DNA from: Suillus spraguei
Taxonomy: Eukaryota > Basidiomycota > Agaricomycetes > Boletales > Suillaceae
Length of the DNA stretch: 64,000 bases
Direction of reading: 5' to 3'
Assembly: GCA_016800925.1 (NCBI GenBank)
Contig: JABCPU010000243.1
Span: 1-64,000, forward strand
Positions 33,739 to 43,549 of the stretch are shown here, one piece after another. Under the pieces are notes generated by a model that saw nothing but the letters and a program-made list of their open reading frames with translations, searched no databases and was not told the origin of the DNA. Positions within the stretch are counted from its first letter, which is position 1. The number at the start of each line of letters is the position of its first letter. Made by a program: the position numbers and the translations under genes.

Positions 33739-35354
33739 CAGTGGCTCAAAAAACTGTCTGCATGTTTTGGCATTTTTCACTATCTATAATATTGTGTGAG
33801 AACAAACAAATTCCTCAAAAACATGCTTATACCACATTGTAGTATGGCTTCAGGGCTTTCATTTGAGCCCTACACCGTGGGAATCGGTGGAGATATGGTG
33901 GAGATACAAGGCTCACAAAATGGTGACTCATGTGGACAGTTTTTTGACTCAAGTATTTTACAGTAATAACCAGGTATTCTAGTATTTTGTATGACCTCCC
34001 TTGGCTTTAATTACTGCCTCTATCCTTCTAGGCATACTCTCAATTAATTTCTGGCAATCCTCAGCTGTGATCTTCCCCCATTCCACTGCTACTCTCTCCC
34101 AAAGCTCCCATACTCCTTTAGGGGGGTTTTCATAGGCTTGAAGCTTTTTCTTGAGTGTTCCCCAGAGATGTTCAATGACATTGACATCAGGAGACTGTGC
34201 TGGCCAGTCAAGAACATTGATGTTATGTTCTTCAAACCATTCCCTAGCTCTTCTGGATGTGTGCTTGGGATCATTATCCTGTTGGAAAATGATATCTTCT
34301 TCATCAATCCCTGATTCTGCCAAGCTAGGCAGCAAGTGGTCATTTAAAATGTCCACATACTGCTCAGCATTCATCTTCCCCTCAACCTCAGCAAGCATTC
34401 CCACACCATTCCATCCCATACAGCCCATACCATTAAAGAACCTCCTCCAAACTTGACAGTCCCATTAACCTCTCTGTCTGTTAGGCCATCTCCCTTCTTT
34501 TTCCATACATACACCTTCCCATCTGACCCAATCCTATTGATTTTGGTCTCATCTGACCATATAACACGCTTCCAGTCCTCTACAGTCCAGTGTTGATGAG
34601 CTAAGGCAAAGGCTAGTCTTCTCTGCCTATGTTTGATGGAGAGAAGAGGCTTTTTCTTCTTTGTTACTGCCTTGAGATGAGCTGCCTTGAGAACATTCCT
34701 CACAGTTTGTGAAGAGACAGGGGTAGTGATGGTGAAATTGATATAATGGGTGGCTTGGACAGCATTATCAGCCTTTCCTGTAGTGATATGTTGGATAATA
34801 GCCCTTTTGTCAGTAGAGGTAAGCTTGGATGGACGTCCTCCACAAGAGTTTTCCTTGTCTGGGTGGCTTTCTTTGATGAACTTGGCCACAGTGGACTTGC
34901 ATACTCCAGTTCTAGAGGAAATTTGGCGAGCAGAGAGGCCAGCATAAGACAGAGAGAGGATATTATCTCTTTGAGCAGAGGAGATGGCTTTCATGGTGAT
35001 TATGACTATGATACATGAGATATTCTGGTTTATATAGTTAGATATAGTCATAAAATAACATAATGACACCACTTTATAATTTATATAATAGTGGCATGAT
35101 TTTTATGGTGTCATAAATAATGATTTATATAGTTTTAATATACACTCAAAAAACTGTCCACATGAGTCATCATTTTATAAGCCTTATATCTCCACCATAT
35201 CTCCGCCGATTCACACGGTGTAGGGCTCAAATAAAAGCCCTGAAGCCATACTACAATGTGGTATAAGTATGTTCTTGAGGAATTTGTTCATTCTCACACA
35301 ATATCATAGATAGTGAAAAATGTCAAAACATGTGGACAGTTTTTTGAGCCACTG
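33739..35354 (-). mobile_element. Tc1/mariner transposon, complete ends
   Basis: 1616 bp, flanked by TA at 33737-33738 and 35355-35356. The terminal inverted repeats are about 212 bp (33739-33950 and 35144-35354) and start CAGTGGCTCAAAAAACTGTC. Each repeat also ends on its inner side with the inverted motif GACAGTTTTTTGA. Its ends and TA duplication are canonical for Tc1, although the two flanks come from different retroelement parts. Confidence 0.95.
33979..34994 (-). CDS. Tc1/mariner transposase (DD34E), single 1-nt frameshift
   Basis: The likely start is MKAISSAQRDNILSLSYAG (34994), although the frame is open back to 35072. Helix-turn-helix: GLSARQISSRTGVCKSTVAKF (residues about 20-40), with a second HTH-like region to residue 110. 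Catalytic residues: D in RVIWSDETK, D in IFQQDNDPKHTS, and E in DVNVIEHLWG. Exactly 34 residues lie between the second D and E, so DD34E. The C-terminus is IEAVIKAKGGHTKY (33979). Two overlapping frames (35072-34371 and 34428-33979) join near 34420 at GGSLMVW/MGWNGVG; a G run one base short would explain the break. The length of about 338 residues is normal for Tc1. The enzyme cuts at the inverted repeats and inserts at TA. Confidence 0.93.
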
Positions 35355-35356
35355 TA

Positions 35357-35572
35357 AGTCGTCTTGAATCGTCTCTAGGTCTAAGCACTCCTTAGCCTTA
35401 GTCTCTGTTCTCGTAGAACCTCTTAGACTTGTCTTTGAGGCCGAACCCTTGATCGTACCCGGAACGCGTTCCTTGTACTTTCACCTTGTTCTCTTCTGGA
35501 CATTGTAGAACTTCCCAGCAGACCGTCAGTGTCTTTTCACTGTCGCTGGTGATGCCACCCCAGTTCGTAACA
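35357..35572 (+). repeat. Gypsy LTR fragment, inverted relative to 29499-30014
   Basis: 216 bp matching 29499-29714 in reverse complement, about 90% by eye, ending TTCGTAACA at 35572. It is cut on its left by the TA of the Tc1 insertion. On its right it interrupts an older minus-strand coding sequence. Confidence 0.85.
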
Positions 35573-35574
35573 TC

Positions 35575-36110
35575 AACAGTGGCTACAGACTTTGAGATAA
35601 GATGGTGTGTACATGTACCTTCTGCATGTAATGTGCCTGCAAGCACCTCCCTAGCCTCTGAAAGAAGTTCTTGTGCCTCTGCTACTATGCATTCATAAGT
35701 TGGCCTTACAACCTGCCAACCTTCGTCATCCACTTCATGGACAAGCGTGAGGCCCTGTGACTGGAGAATGGTGTATTGAGAATGGCCTGGCTGATAGCCA
35801 AGATTGAGCCATATCAAATCTAGTCGTGCTAGAAAATGTTGGGTAGCCTGTCTCATGGTTCATCCGGTCAGTGTAAAATGTAAATTTGATAGTATATGGT
35901 GTACACACCACAGTAGCTCCCAGATGCTTGCGCCAACGAGTCCTAGATTTCAAGCACTCATCAAGCTTGTGCCTACATGAAATATGACAAATTTTAATCC
36001 ATGTCATACTGAAATTTAGACTCAGAGGCTTACCTTTCATAACACCTGCGCTTAGATTTCAGTCGGGCATCGTGATGTTGTCACTCGTTCTTATACTTTG
36101 GTGGCATGAA
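35575..36110 (-). pseudogene. Unrecognised minus-strand gene interrupted by an LTR
   Basis: Three exons can be proposed. The first is MPPKYKNE, an in-frame stop, then HHDARLKSKRRCYER (36110-36036). The second is HKLDECLKSRTRWRKHLGATV (about 35970-35905). The third is QATQHFLARLDLIWLNLGYQPGHSQ, continuing through VDDEGWQVVRPTYECIVAEAQELLSEA (about 35850-35575). It ends where LTR sequence begins (35572). No domain recognised. Basic, K/R-rich starts of this kind are common in agaricomycete transposon ORFs, so an element origin is possible. Confidence 0.4.
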
Positions 36111-36659
36111 GTCGAAAAAGAAATTCCAGGGAGGAGTGTAATGACTTGAGTATTGTAGACTATAACAGTGCGTCGATGAAAGAGTACAAAAGAGTATGGC
36201 CAGGCATGTGACTTCCGTTACTCCATAGCTAAAAGCATTCATTACTGAGTGCACGAGCACTTCAGGACACATAAAACTGCACATTTACTCAACAAATACT
36301 CTCAGCCATGGCAGCGTGGATGATGTTATCATTGTCATTATTCCTCTCATTAAATAGCCCATCATGTATATCTATTGAATTCAAGCCAGTCACAAATTAA
36401 GTATTGGCGGTAGCAACACGCTTATAGTGATACAGCCCCGGATTTGTTATTTTTGAACAGACTCAATTGCAAATTATCGGCGGTAGCAACAATTGATAGC
36501 ATTGACAAGAAAGTGACACGGCTATATGTAAACTAATCAAACCCAGTAGGTACATAGGTACACATAGGTCAAACAATAAATCATTCTATTACAATAGTGC
36601 TGCTGGAAGATGATCCATCATTCTGTGTAGTGGGTGTATGTGCTAAAATGAAAAATCAG

Positions 36660-37062
36660 GATCAGAACATCACGAAGGGGAAATCACTCACCGGTGGTAC
36701 CAGGCTGAGATTCAGTTTTGCAAGGTTCACCAGAAATTTCAGCATGGCAGACATAACACTGGCAGTGGTGGGCACGGAAAATGCAAGCATGGCAACCATT
36801 TGTGTCAGGAGAAGGCAGTTCGGCAGCAGAGTTGTCATGTGCCTAGAAGATTTCTGTGTAGATAATATGGAACATTGAGTATCAAGGAAAAGAATCAAAA
36901 TTTACTCACCATCCTGGTCCCTGATCAGTTGCAGGGCGGCAGCAAGCTCGTTGATAGTGAAGGTTAGTGGTTCCACCAAGGATGGAGTGCATGGCTGGAT
37001 GCAGACCGTACAAGTACAAGTTGAATTGCTCATTTGAAAATGAATATGTGTTACTGCTAAAT
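36660..37062 (-). CDS. Small Cys-rich protein, unknown
   Basis: Minus-strand exon 1 (from 37033) reads MSNSTCTCTVCIQPCTPS...FTINELAAALQLIRDQD and reaches a GTGAGT donor near 36908. After an intron of about 65 nt the downstream text AHDNSAAELPSPDTNGCHACIFRAHHCQCYVCHAEISGEPC (two adjacent blocks, 36840-36700) continues the Cys/His-rich theme and reaches another GTGAGT at about 36690. I could not make both splice phases agree, so the model is tentative. The C-x-C-x-C and CxxC/HxC pattern suggests metal binding. It lies head-to-head with the gene at 37456, about 0.4 kb apart. Confidence 0.35.
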
Positions 37063-37455
37063 GGGGGTGAGGCTTTGACGTCTTGACAGCGGTAGCTTTC
37101 ATATTTGGTTTGTCATGGTTTATATATATATATGATATGAAATATAACTCCGACACAATGTACTATATGAATAAAGGAATATGATTGGTCCTTCAGATGG
37201 CTGAACCTTATTTTGAGGCTTGACTGTATGTTTAGTTTGGTCAGACACACCTAAACTATGTGAAAATTTTGAAGCTAGAAGCAAAACAAAAGTAGGTGAT
37301 ATCTAAAATCATCCCATTCAGTTGCTGAGATTGATCATGGCACTTTAAAGCCTTCCAGCTGACTAACCGGATGCAGACCAAAAAAAGACAAGGTAAGCGG
37401 TGACAGCACACCTTCAATATTAATATGCTGTCATTGATCATGCTACCATTAACAG

Positions 37456-40420
37456 ATGGTTGGATCTCACTGGACAAGCGCTGAACAAAGAGATTACCTT
37501 GAGTCTCAATTCAGCGAGTTCCTGAAACAGCAGCTTCAGGGTACTTTATTGAACTTCTGGTCTAACGTTAGCATGGAGTTCTTACAGCATGGCCCAAAAT
37601 CAACATGCTGCACCCAGACAAGTCACCTTCGGAGCTTAGCAAGGCTGAGAATATGGAACTGGGAAAGGCAGTCGAGGCACACAAAAAGGTTAATAACAAT
37701 GAATTTGATTTTTGACTCAAAGAAACACTCAATGATTTCAAAAACAGCAACTTAAAATTTGGTTCAATTATAGATCTCGCAAAAGTGGTTGGTCGCAACT
37801 CAGTGCAATGATGAAATTGATTACCAAGATGATCGGCAATAAGGCAAAAGGAACCCAGGTCCATACTGAGGTGGAAATATTTTCCAAAATGAACTATGAT
37901 GCTGCTGTATGGTCGCAGATCAAGGAGAAAATTGAGTGCAGCTTGCTTGTAACTAAGAATGAGAAATTGATGGCAGTCAGGGAGTTGACAAAAGCGGCAT
38001 ATGAGGCTGTGCCATTAGAAATTCAATTATTATGCAAGGCGAAGGCTGCCAAAGAACGTGAAGCCAAGGCTTCTACCATCCTCTCTGAAGCTGCAGCAAC
38101 CAGAACACCTACCAACACACAGTATGCAAAGTGAGTGAAATTGGTCTGTTTCTATGTCTTGCTCACACTAACATATTAATCAGGGCGCTAGAGGAGTGTA
38201 TTGGCCCAATATCACAATTTTTTGATGCGATGAGACAACTAACAGGTTGGGAGTGGACAGTCATTGGTGAGGCCCGGTCCTTACCTCAGAGGCATGCTTA
38301 ACATATCAAGGTATGTAGGTTCTGATACATACATTCCCCATTCTTAATGCTAATTGTTTTTAGCTACCACACAGGCGTGAATCAAGCTGGCCTTACATGG
38401 AAGCAGGCGACTTCGAATTTCACAGACAAGCATCTCAACCCATACCTGAGCTATCTTGGGACAGTTTTTTAGTATGTATTTTTCTTTCTTTTAAAGACAT
38501 ATCTACTAATAAAATGTACAGCTGAGGATGACAGGAAGAAGCATGCGTTGGACTACGTGCCCCCTGCAGAACAAGAAGAGAATTCCTTTGAGGGTCTGAC
38601 AATGTCAGATGCGAGCACCTCATTGCAGGCGGCTCTCTCGTTGCCTGCAGTGACCTCGATGTAAAGATACAACCTAGCTTGGGCTGTAGATAAACCACTG
38701 CTAAACTAGTATGTTAGTCTTGTGCTCCGTCTAGTCTGCTTCACTTGTAAGAACAAGAGTGTTCAACCCTAAAGGGGGATGCCTATTTAGTATGGTCAAG
38801 TTTGAGTCTAACTTATTTGCGAAACAAGCGTTGTGGTCAGCGGTAAGTTGCCGCGGTCAGCGATGATACCGCCGGAACTAGCATCATGAGTAGTGGTGCT
38901 ACCATCGTTGAGATAAGGTCAGTAACAGTAGCATTGAATGAGCGATGTCGAGCAGTGGTCTCAGCGGTAGCGGTAAGGTTGCGAGCGGTGCAAAGAAACA
39001 GTAAAGAAGTCCATTGTACTTTCAGCAGTAAAGTAGCAGTTCGTGGGAAGTTCAGTCAAAGTAACAGTCAAAAGTCTAGCAGTAATGGAGAACAGCGTGA
39101 TGTATTAATGAGCGATAAGGAAACTTTAAAGACTATGTCCACTACTGGGTAGATCCAGAGCTAGACAGTAATCCTGACCTATAGTACGTGCAATGGTGTA
39201 AAATCAGGTACTGTATTGTGGGGTATGCGGTGCTTATATCCTAATTCATATGTACTCGGAATACTCTAGGCGAGATCAGTAGCGCTGGAGTGTAGTAACC
39301 GCCATAAGTAAACATAGCGCGAGGCGCTGCGGCATGAGGCAACATGTAATAACACTTGCCATGGAATCAGTGATAACGAACAGAAAAAAACTACCACCAA
39401 ATGGAGCTATGCGGACACGGCAAGGACATGGAAGGACATCGGTTCGTGGATCGTGGTGCGGCAGTCGGTACAGTGTGCGTAAGTATGGGATGCCGCCGGT
39501 ACTGCTAAAGGGGTAAGAAGGCCATGGACAAGTGGTAACTCCTGTAGACATGAGACGAGTGTCAAAATATGGGGTTTTAAGCCCAGCGCCAATATGTTCG
39601 TTACACCGATGAGAGTCCCCAAGAGCCTGCTGCCCTTCAACTCGCCAGGGCCCTCTCGTGTCAGCTCACAAGGACTTGATGACTCGTACTCTTGGGGTTT
39701 TGATGCCAGCATTTTCAGCCAACCATCCTCGTCATCGTTACCTCGGCCTCAAACACCCACACTCCCTGCATTTCCATCAATGTCATCAGTACCTCCTTTG
39801 GCACCTCCTTTGCCTGATACTCCCATCACATCATGGAGGAAGGAGTTCAAAATCTGGAATCCAATGAGTAATTTGACGCTGACAACATCTCCCACTGCGC
39901 CTTTGACAGTGCCAATGTTCAACTTTGACAGTTGTTCTTTCACCACTCCTGGCATCACACGGAAAGTTCCTGTTCCTCTCCCCATGGTAACCAATCATCT
40001 CTCTGATGAGTCCATCTTGCTGCTACTACTGCAGTCCACAATGTTCCTCTCCCCATGGTAACTAATCAATTCTCTGATGAAGTCGTTCATCTTGCTGCTA
40101 CTGCAGTCCATGATGTATCTACTCTAGCAGCACCTACCCCAACAGCACCTACCAAACAGCACCTACCCCCCAGCACTTAGCCCAGTGGAGCCTACCCCAG
40201 CAGCACTTACCCATCCACAGCCTTCCCAACCTTCTACTAACCCATCTCCCTCAGTCGATATACCTCTCTGGAAGACAGGTTGGGTTCACCAGGAATCAAC
40301 ACGCATGGCACAAGCGAACATGATAGGCGGGAGCGCGAAGAGACTCAGGACAGGTGAGGTGGAGAATTCCACTCAAAAGAAGTATGTACTTTTCTTGTCA
40401 CCATTGGACTTGGACAGTGC
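37456..40420 (+). pseudogene. Agaricomycete-expanded ORF family member, split by an LTR
   Basis: The plus strand begins MVGSHWTSAEQRDYLESQFSEFL. Next come LSKAENMELGKAVEAHKKQ and, after an intron, LKIWFNYRSRKSGWSQLSAM. Then VEIFSKMNYDAAVWSQIKEKIE, LTKAAYEAVPLEIQLL and, after an intron at 38131, ALEECIGPISQFFDAMRQLTGWEWTVI. The exon AEDDRKKHALDYVPPAEQEE...LSLPAVTS (to 38659) is followed by the LTR 38660-39605. A Ser/Pro-rich tail continues after it (FNSPGPSRVSSQGLDDSYSW..., 39610-40070). I recognise the layout (W-T-x-E-Q start, WFN-Y box, S-K-x-N/Y-Y-D, ECIGPIxxFFD) from a large family of unknown function in mushroom genomes, possibly transposon cargo. The insertion and a frame break near 38290 make it non-functional. 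Confidence 0.55.
38660..39605 (+). repeat. LTR, family TGTAA...TTACA, right copy
   Basis: 946 bp from TGTAAAGATACAACC to ATGTTCGTTACA, same orientation and family as 26611-27512. It sits inside the coding sequence of the gene at 37456. The flanks CTCGA and CCGAT do not form a clean 5-bp duplication. Confidence 0.75.
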
Positions 40421-41010
40421 TAATATTATGACAGGAAATGCAAATCCAGTGCCTGAGTTGCCTGCCCATCAATATTTTGTAGCAATGCTTTTATTATACC
40501 AGTCCATACATACTGCATGTATGGTAATACCCTTTCAGGGCACCATTGACTCAGTAATACACATCAATTCCTTGCCTACAATTCTCCGGATATGAGAGTA
40601 TTTTCAGCATCTGACTTAGTAAAAATTTCATGTGCACAAGTAAGTTCATTGTGAATCATATGCATAGTGCTGGACTTGTATATACGTGCGACTTGTATAT
40701 ACGTGCTGGACTTGACAACATTTCATGCGCACAGCGCTGTATATGCATTTGTACATACTATGGATGGGACTTAGTGAAATTTCAAGTAGTCATGGCGAAT
40801 CCTGATTCTCATTCGGTGTCACAGTGACAGACTTAGTGAGAAAAATCATATATAAACATGGTATACACTACAGCTGACGAGTGCGTATCTAATCTCGATC
40901 ATTAGCATCAAATTAATTGGATAGATGGGTCGAGAACTGTGGAGAAGGGGGGAAAGGCCAGGGATGAAGGCAATAAGCCTGAAAAAGCCGAGGACGGAAG
41001 CCACGAACAG

Positions 41011-41316
41011 AGGTAAGAACCCAGGAAGGGATGTACCTGCTAAATAGGGTGAAACAAAAGATCTGAAGCATCGTGGGAAAGTGTGATGCTTCAACGTAGA
41101 GACACAAAGCAGCCGGGAAGGACGTACCTGCTCAAAATGGTGAAACAAAGCATCGGGGAGAGTGTGAAGCTTCAGCGCTGCAGCGAGAGATGCAGCAAAG
41201 AAGCCAGGAAGGCGTACCTGCCCAAATTGGGCGAAATGAGGCATCGTGGGAAAGTGTGAAGCTTCAGTGCAGAGATGCGAAGAAGCCAGGAAGGCGGTGT
41301 ACCTGTTCAAAATAGG
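41011..41316. repeat. Minisatellite-like repeat, about 88-bp unit, 3.4 copies
   Basis: Units start near 41011, 41104, 41193 and 41279. Each reads GCCAGGAAGG-CGTACCTGC-CAAA-TGG-GAAA...GCATCGTGGGAAAGTGTGAAGCTTCA with 10-20% differences. The minus strand is open for 157 codons through the block (40846-41319), giving a repetitive peptide (FPTMPHF / LPGFF). This is probably a by-product of the repeat rather than a gene. 40420-41010 shows nothing else. Confidence 0.75.
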
Positions 41317-41325
41317 CATTGTTCC

Positions 41326-41373
41326 TGATGTCTGTAGCTTGATGCTTCATGAAGCATCAAGCTACAGACATCA
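41326..41373. repeat. 48-bp perfect inverted repeat (hairpin)
   Basis: Two 23-bp arms starting TGATGTCTGTAGCTTGATGC are exact reverse complements around a 2-bp loop. Flanks GTTCC / GGAAC extend it with one unpaired base. It lies immediately 3' of the minisatellite block and contains its GATGCTTCA word. Confidence 0.95.
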
Positions 41374-41421
41374 AGGAACTAGACACATTGTGCATCAAGG
41401 TGTGTGTCTTATCACATACCT

Positions 41422-41778
41422 TTAAGCTTCAATCTGACAGTATAGCCTGGAAATGTAGCATGAATCAGTGTGACCAAGGGCACAAAGGTCATGGACCAAG
41501 CTTGCAAAAACATGAACATTGACGCCAAGCTCACAGCATATGCGCTCTGGGTGCCCGACAATCAATTCCATCACCCATTCTTGCCCTGTCAGGGCAGATG
41601 TATGGTAGGGCTTGGGGTCATCCGGAACCTGCAGGAGGTAGAATTGCACTGTAGCAACAAGTAGGATATTGAGTAAAAGCGCTATATAGCGCAGAATACG
41701 CTGGTGAACTGCAGTTCGTTGTGCTAAAGAAGCCTGGTGGGAGGACATATGATCCATGGGTTGAACCAGTGGGACCAC
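41422..41778 (-). pseudogene. PIF/Harbinger transposase N-terminal fragment
   Basis: A minus-strand frame of 118 codons. It begins MVPLVQPMDHMSSHQASLAQRT and an N-terminal hydrophobic stretch (ILRYIALLLNILLVATVQFYLL). Then comes YHTSALTGQEWVMELIVGHPERICCELGVNVHVFASLVHDLCALGHTDS, the typical start of agaricomycete Harbinger transposases (SALSGxEWVxELLxGHPxRIxxELGVxxHVF). The catalytic half is absent: coding ends at 41422, and the hairpin and minisatellite follow within 100 bp. Confidence 0.78.
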
Positions 41779-42261
41779 GAGAGGTCTCTGTAAAACAAAA
41801 GGATAGAAAACTGTGGCTGCATGAGCTCTGGATCCATATAACTACTATCATAGATATGTATCATTATTGGCTGATGGGCTGACCGTAATTTGAACTCCGT
41901 CGCACCGGCTTCGATGCTGCTCCTGTGACATTCTGTTCATTCATTTCAAATATATGTAAACTGCGGTTGCTGAACGGGCTCTTACAGAAGGAGGACTGCA
42001 GTTGGCGATGATGCGCCACGACGGCTACGCCCGAAACCCACGGCCACGCGAGATCACCGGAGTTTGCACAGCAGTGCAATGGATTGTAACCCAGTTTCAC
42101 GTTGAAGTCAGGTCAAGTCAACACACCACATTGCACCAAAAGAGTAATTATTATTATGATGTATAGGTCAGTATGCATTACTACTTAGCCACGAATAGTT
42201 TGGACCATCAATGTAGGTCCACGTATGGAGCTAATCAACGATAGATTACATCTCTTGTCCT

Positions 42262-43549
42262 CTAACACGACTCTTGCATCTGCTTTCCTTCCCTGTTGTT
42301 GAAAGTAATTTTGTCCGCATTTCCTGTCTTCAGGGAACGGGAATGAGACTCGGACAGGTCCTCCAGCACTATCGGGGTACTTTCAATACCTGCAAGAGTC
42401 GTAGCAAGAGGGTCGCGAATGTATTTCCTAGGCGGTGATCCGAAAGTTACGATGGGTGTCAGAGTGGACAGTGAATCTTCTTCTGCCTTTAAATGGAAGA
42501 TGAACGCGACAACGACGCTCAAGTTCGCGACGATTAGAGACATAGAAGCCTAAAGAGCAATTAGCAGCGCTCGAGGTTGAAACACTAAACCGCACCTCGA
42601 CTATAGCAGCCATAATCACCTTCAGCCCTCCATGAGAAAAAATGTAATATGCATGGGCGAGACTAACAACTGTAGTGATCGCTGATGCGGAGAAGACAGA
42701 CAGTACCCGGACTTTTTGTGGCCTTGACAATTTGATGTTGTAAATAAGGCAGAAAGGAGTGAAAATAAGAACAGAGTCCCCTAGAACGTCGGCTGAAATT
42801 CGTCAGAAGACCGTGTATTTTCGGAGTGATGTGACCTTACTAATCATCTGCGTTATTGCCACATTCTTGCCGAGATTGCACTGCGGGCGTGATTGTGTTT
42901 TCCAGCTAGGGTATTTTTCACAAATCCACCACAGTTGTGAAAAAAGCAGAGCCCATACAAAGCCGAAGATAATGGCAGTGGACATGAGAACCCTCTTAAC
43001 AAAGGTTCCCGGGGTTGTAAGACGTATAATAGTAAATAGTATGGATAACCTCGATGACCTATGTGCGTATGTCAGTTCCGTCGCTTTGCCGTGCCTCTAG
43101 AACTATAGTCCATTACCATAGAACCACGTAAAAGCATTGAGCAAATCTGAGGTAATAGTCTCGATCATAAGAAGTTATAAGAAGACGAGGGAACACACAT
43201 ATAGTATAATGCTACCCTCATATTTTGAGGGTATTTTTCTGCATTCTTCAGTAAGATGCCCACAACAGACACAGAAAAGTTGAAACACTTACCGAAGTCT
43301 TGCAGATACAAGCAAAGGGCAACTAACAGGATGAAGTTGAATGTCATGCCAAGAGCAGCCCATGCATCATCGATCCACAGACGTCTTTGCCGCACGCGAA
43401 CATACAACCGGAAGGATGTGACAATTATTGCCAAGATTGTGATGATAATGTCTACAGCTAAGAAAAATATCAACTACAACGATGCAGGAAGTCAGGTAAT
43501 CAGACCTGCCTTCGGTCTGAGCAAGGGTGGGGCTTGAGGGCAACATCAT
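42262..43549 (-). CDS. Fungal-rhodopsin-like polytopic membrane protein, copy A
   Basis: Seven exons on the minus strand. Exon 1 is MMLPSSPTLAQTE. A 58-60-nt GC-AG intron follows. Exon 2 (DIIITILAIIVTSFRLYVRVRQRRLWIDDAWAALGMTFNFILLVALCLYLQDFG) holds helices 1-2. Then come EKYPQNMRVALYYM, a short helix exon, and a long exon RLSILFTIVRLTTPGT...FGFVWALLFSQLWWICEK...QPQCNLG (helices 4-5 region). The next is DVLGDSVLI...RLSRPQKVRVLSVFSASAITTVVSLAHAYYIFS (helices 6-7), and last ASMSLIVANLSVVVAFIFHLK with a hydrophilic tail of about 70 residues. R-L-x-x-R-x-R-x-R-R-L-W-x-D-D-x-W is the signature loop of fungal rhodopsin-domain (Pth11-related) proteins. It probably resides in the plasma membrane; ligand and role are unknown. 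All exons are open. Confidence 0.75.

Noticed and set aside
34746..35018. Plus-strand frame inside the Tc1 element
   Set aside because: Shadow of the transposase on the opposite strand.
38660..39605. 5-bp target duplication around the right LTR (CTCGA / CCGAT)
   Set aside because: Only partial similarity; not accepted as a TSD.
41011..41316. Possible CRISPR-like array
   Set aside because: Units are adjacent degenerate repeats without unique spacers, and the genome is eukaryotic.
40846..41319. 157-codon minus-strand frame
   Set aside because: Generated by the ~88-bp tandem repeat; repetitive peptide with no family.
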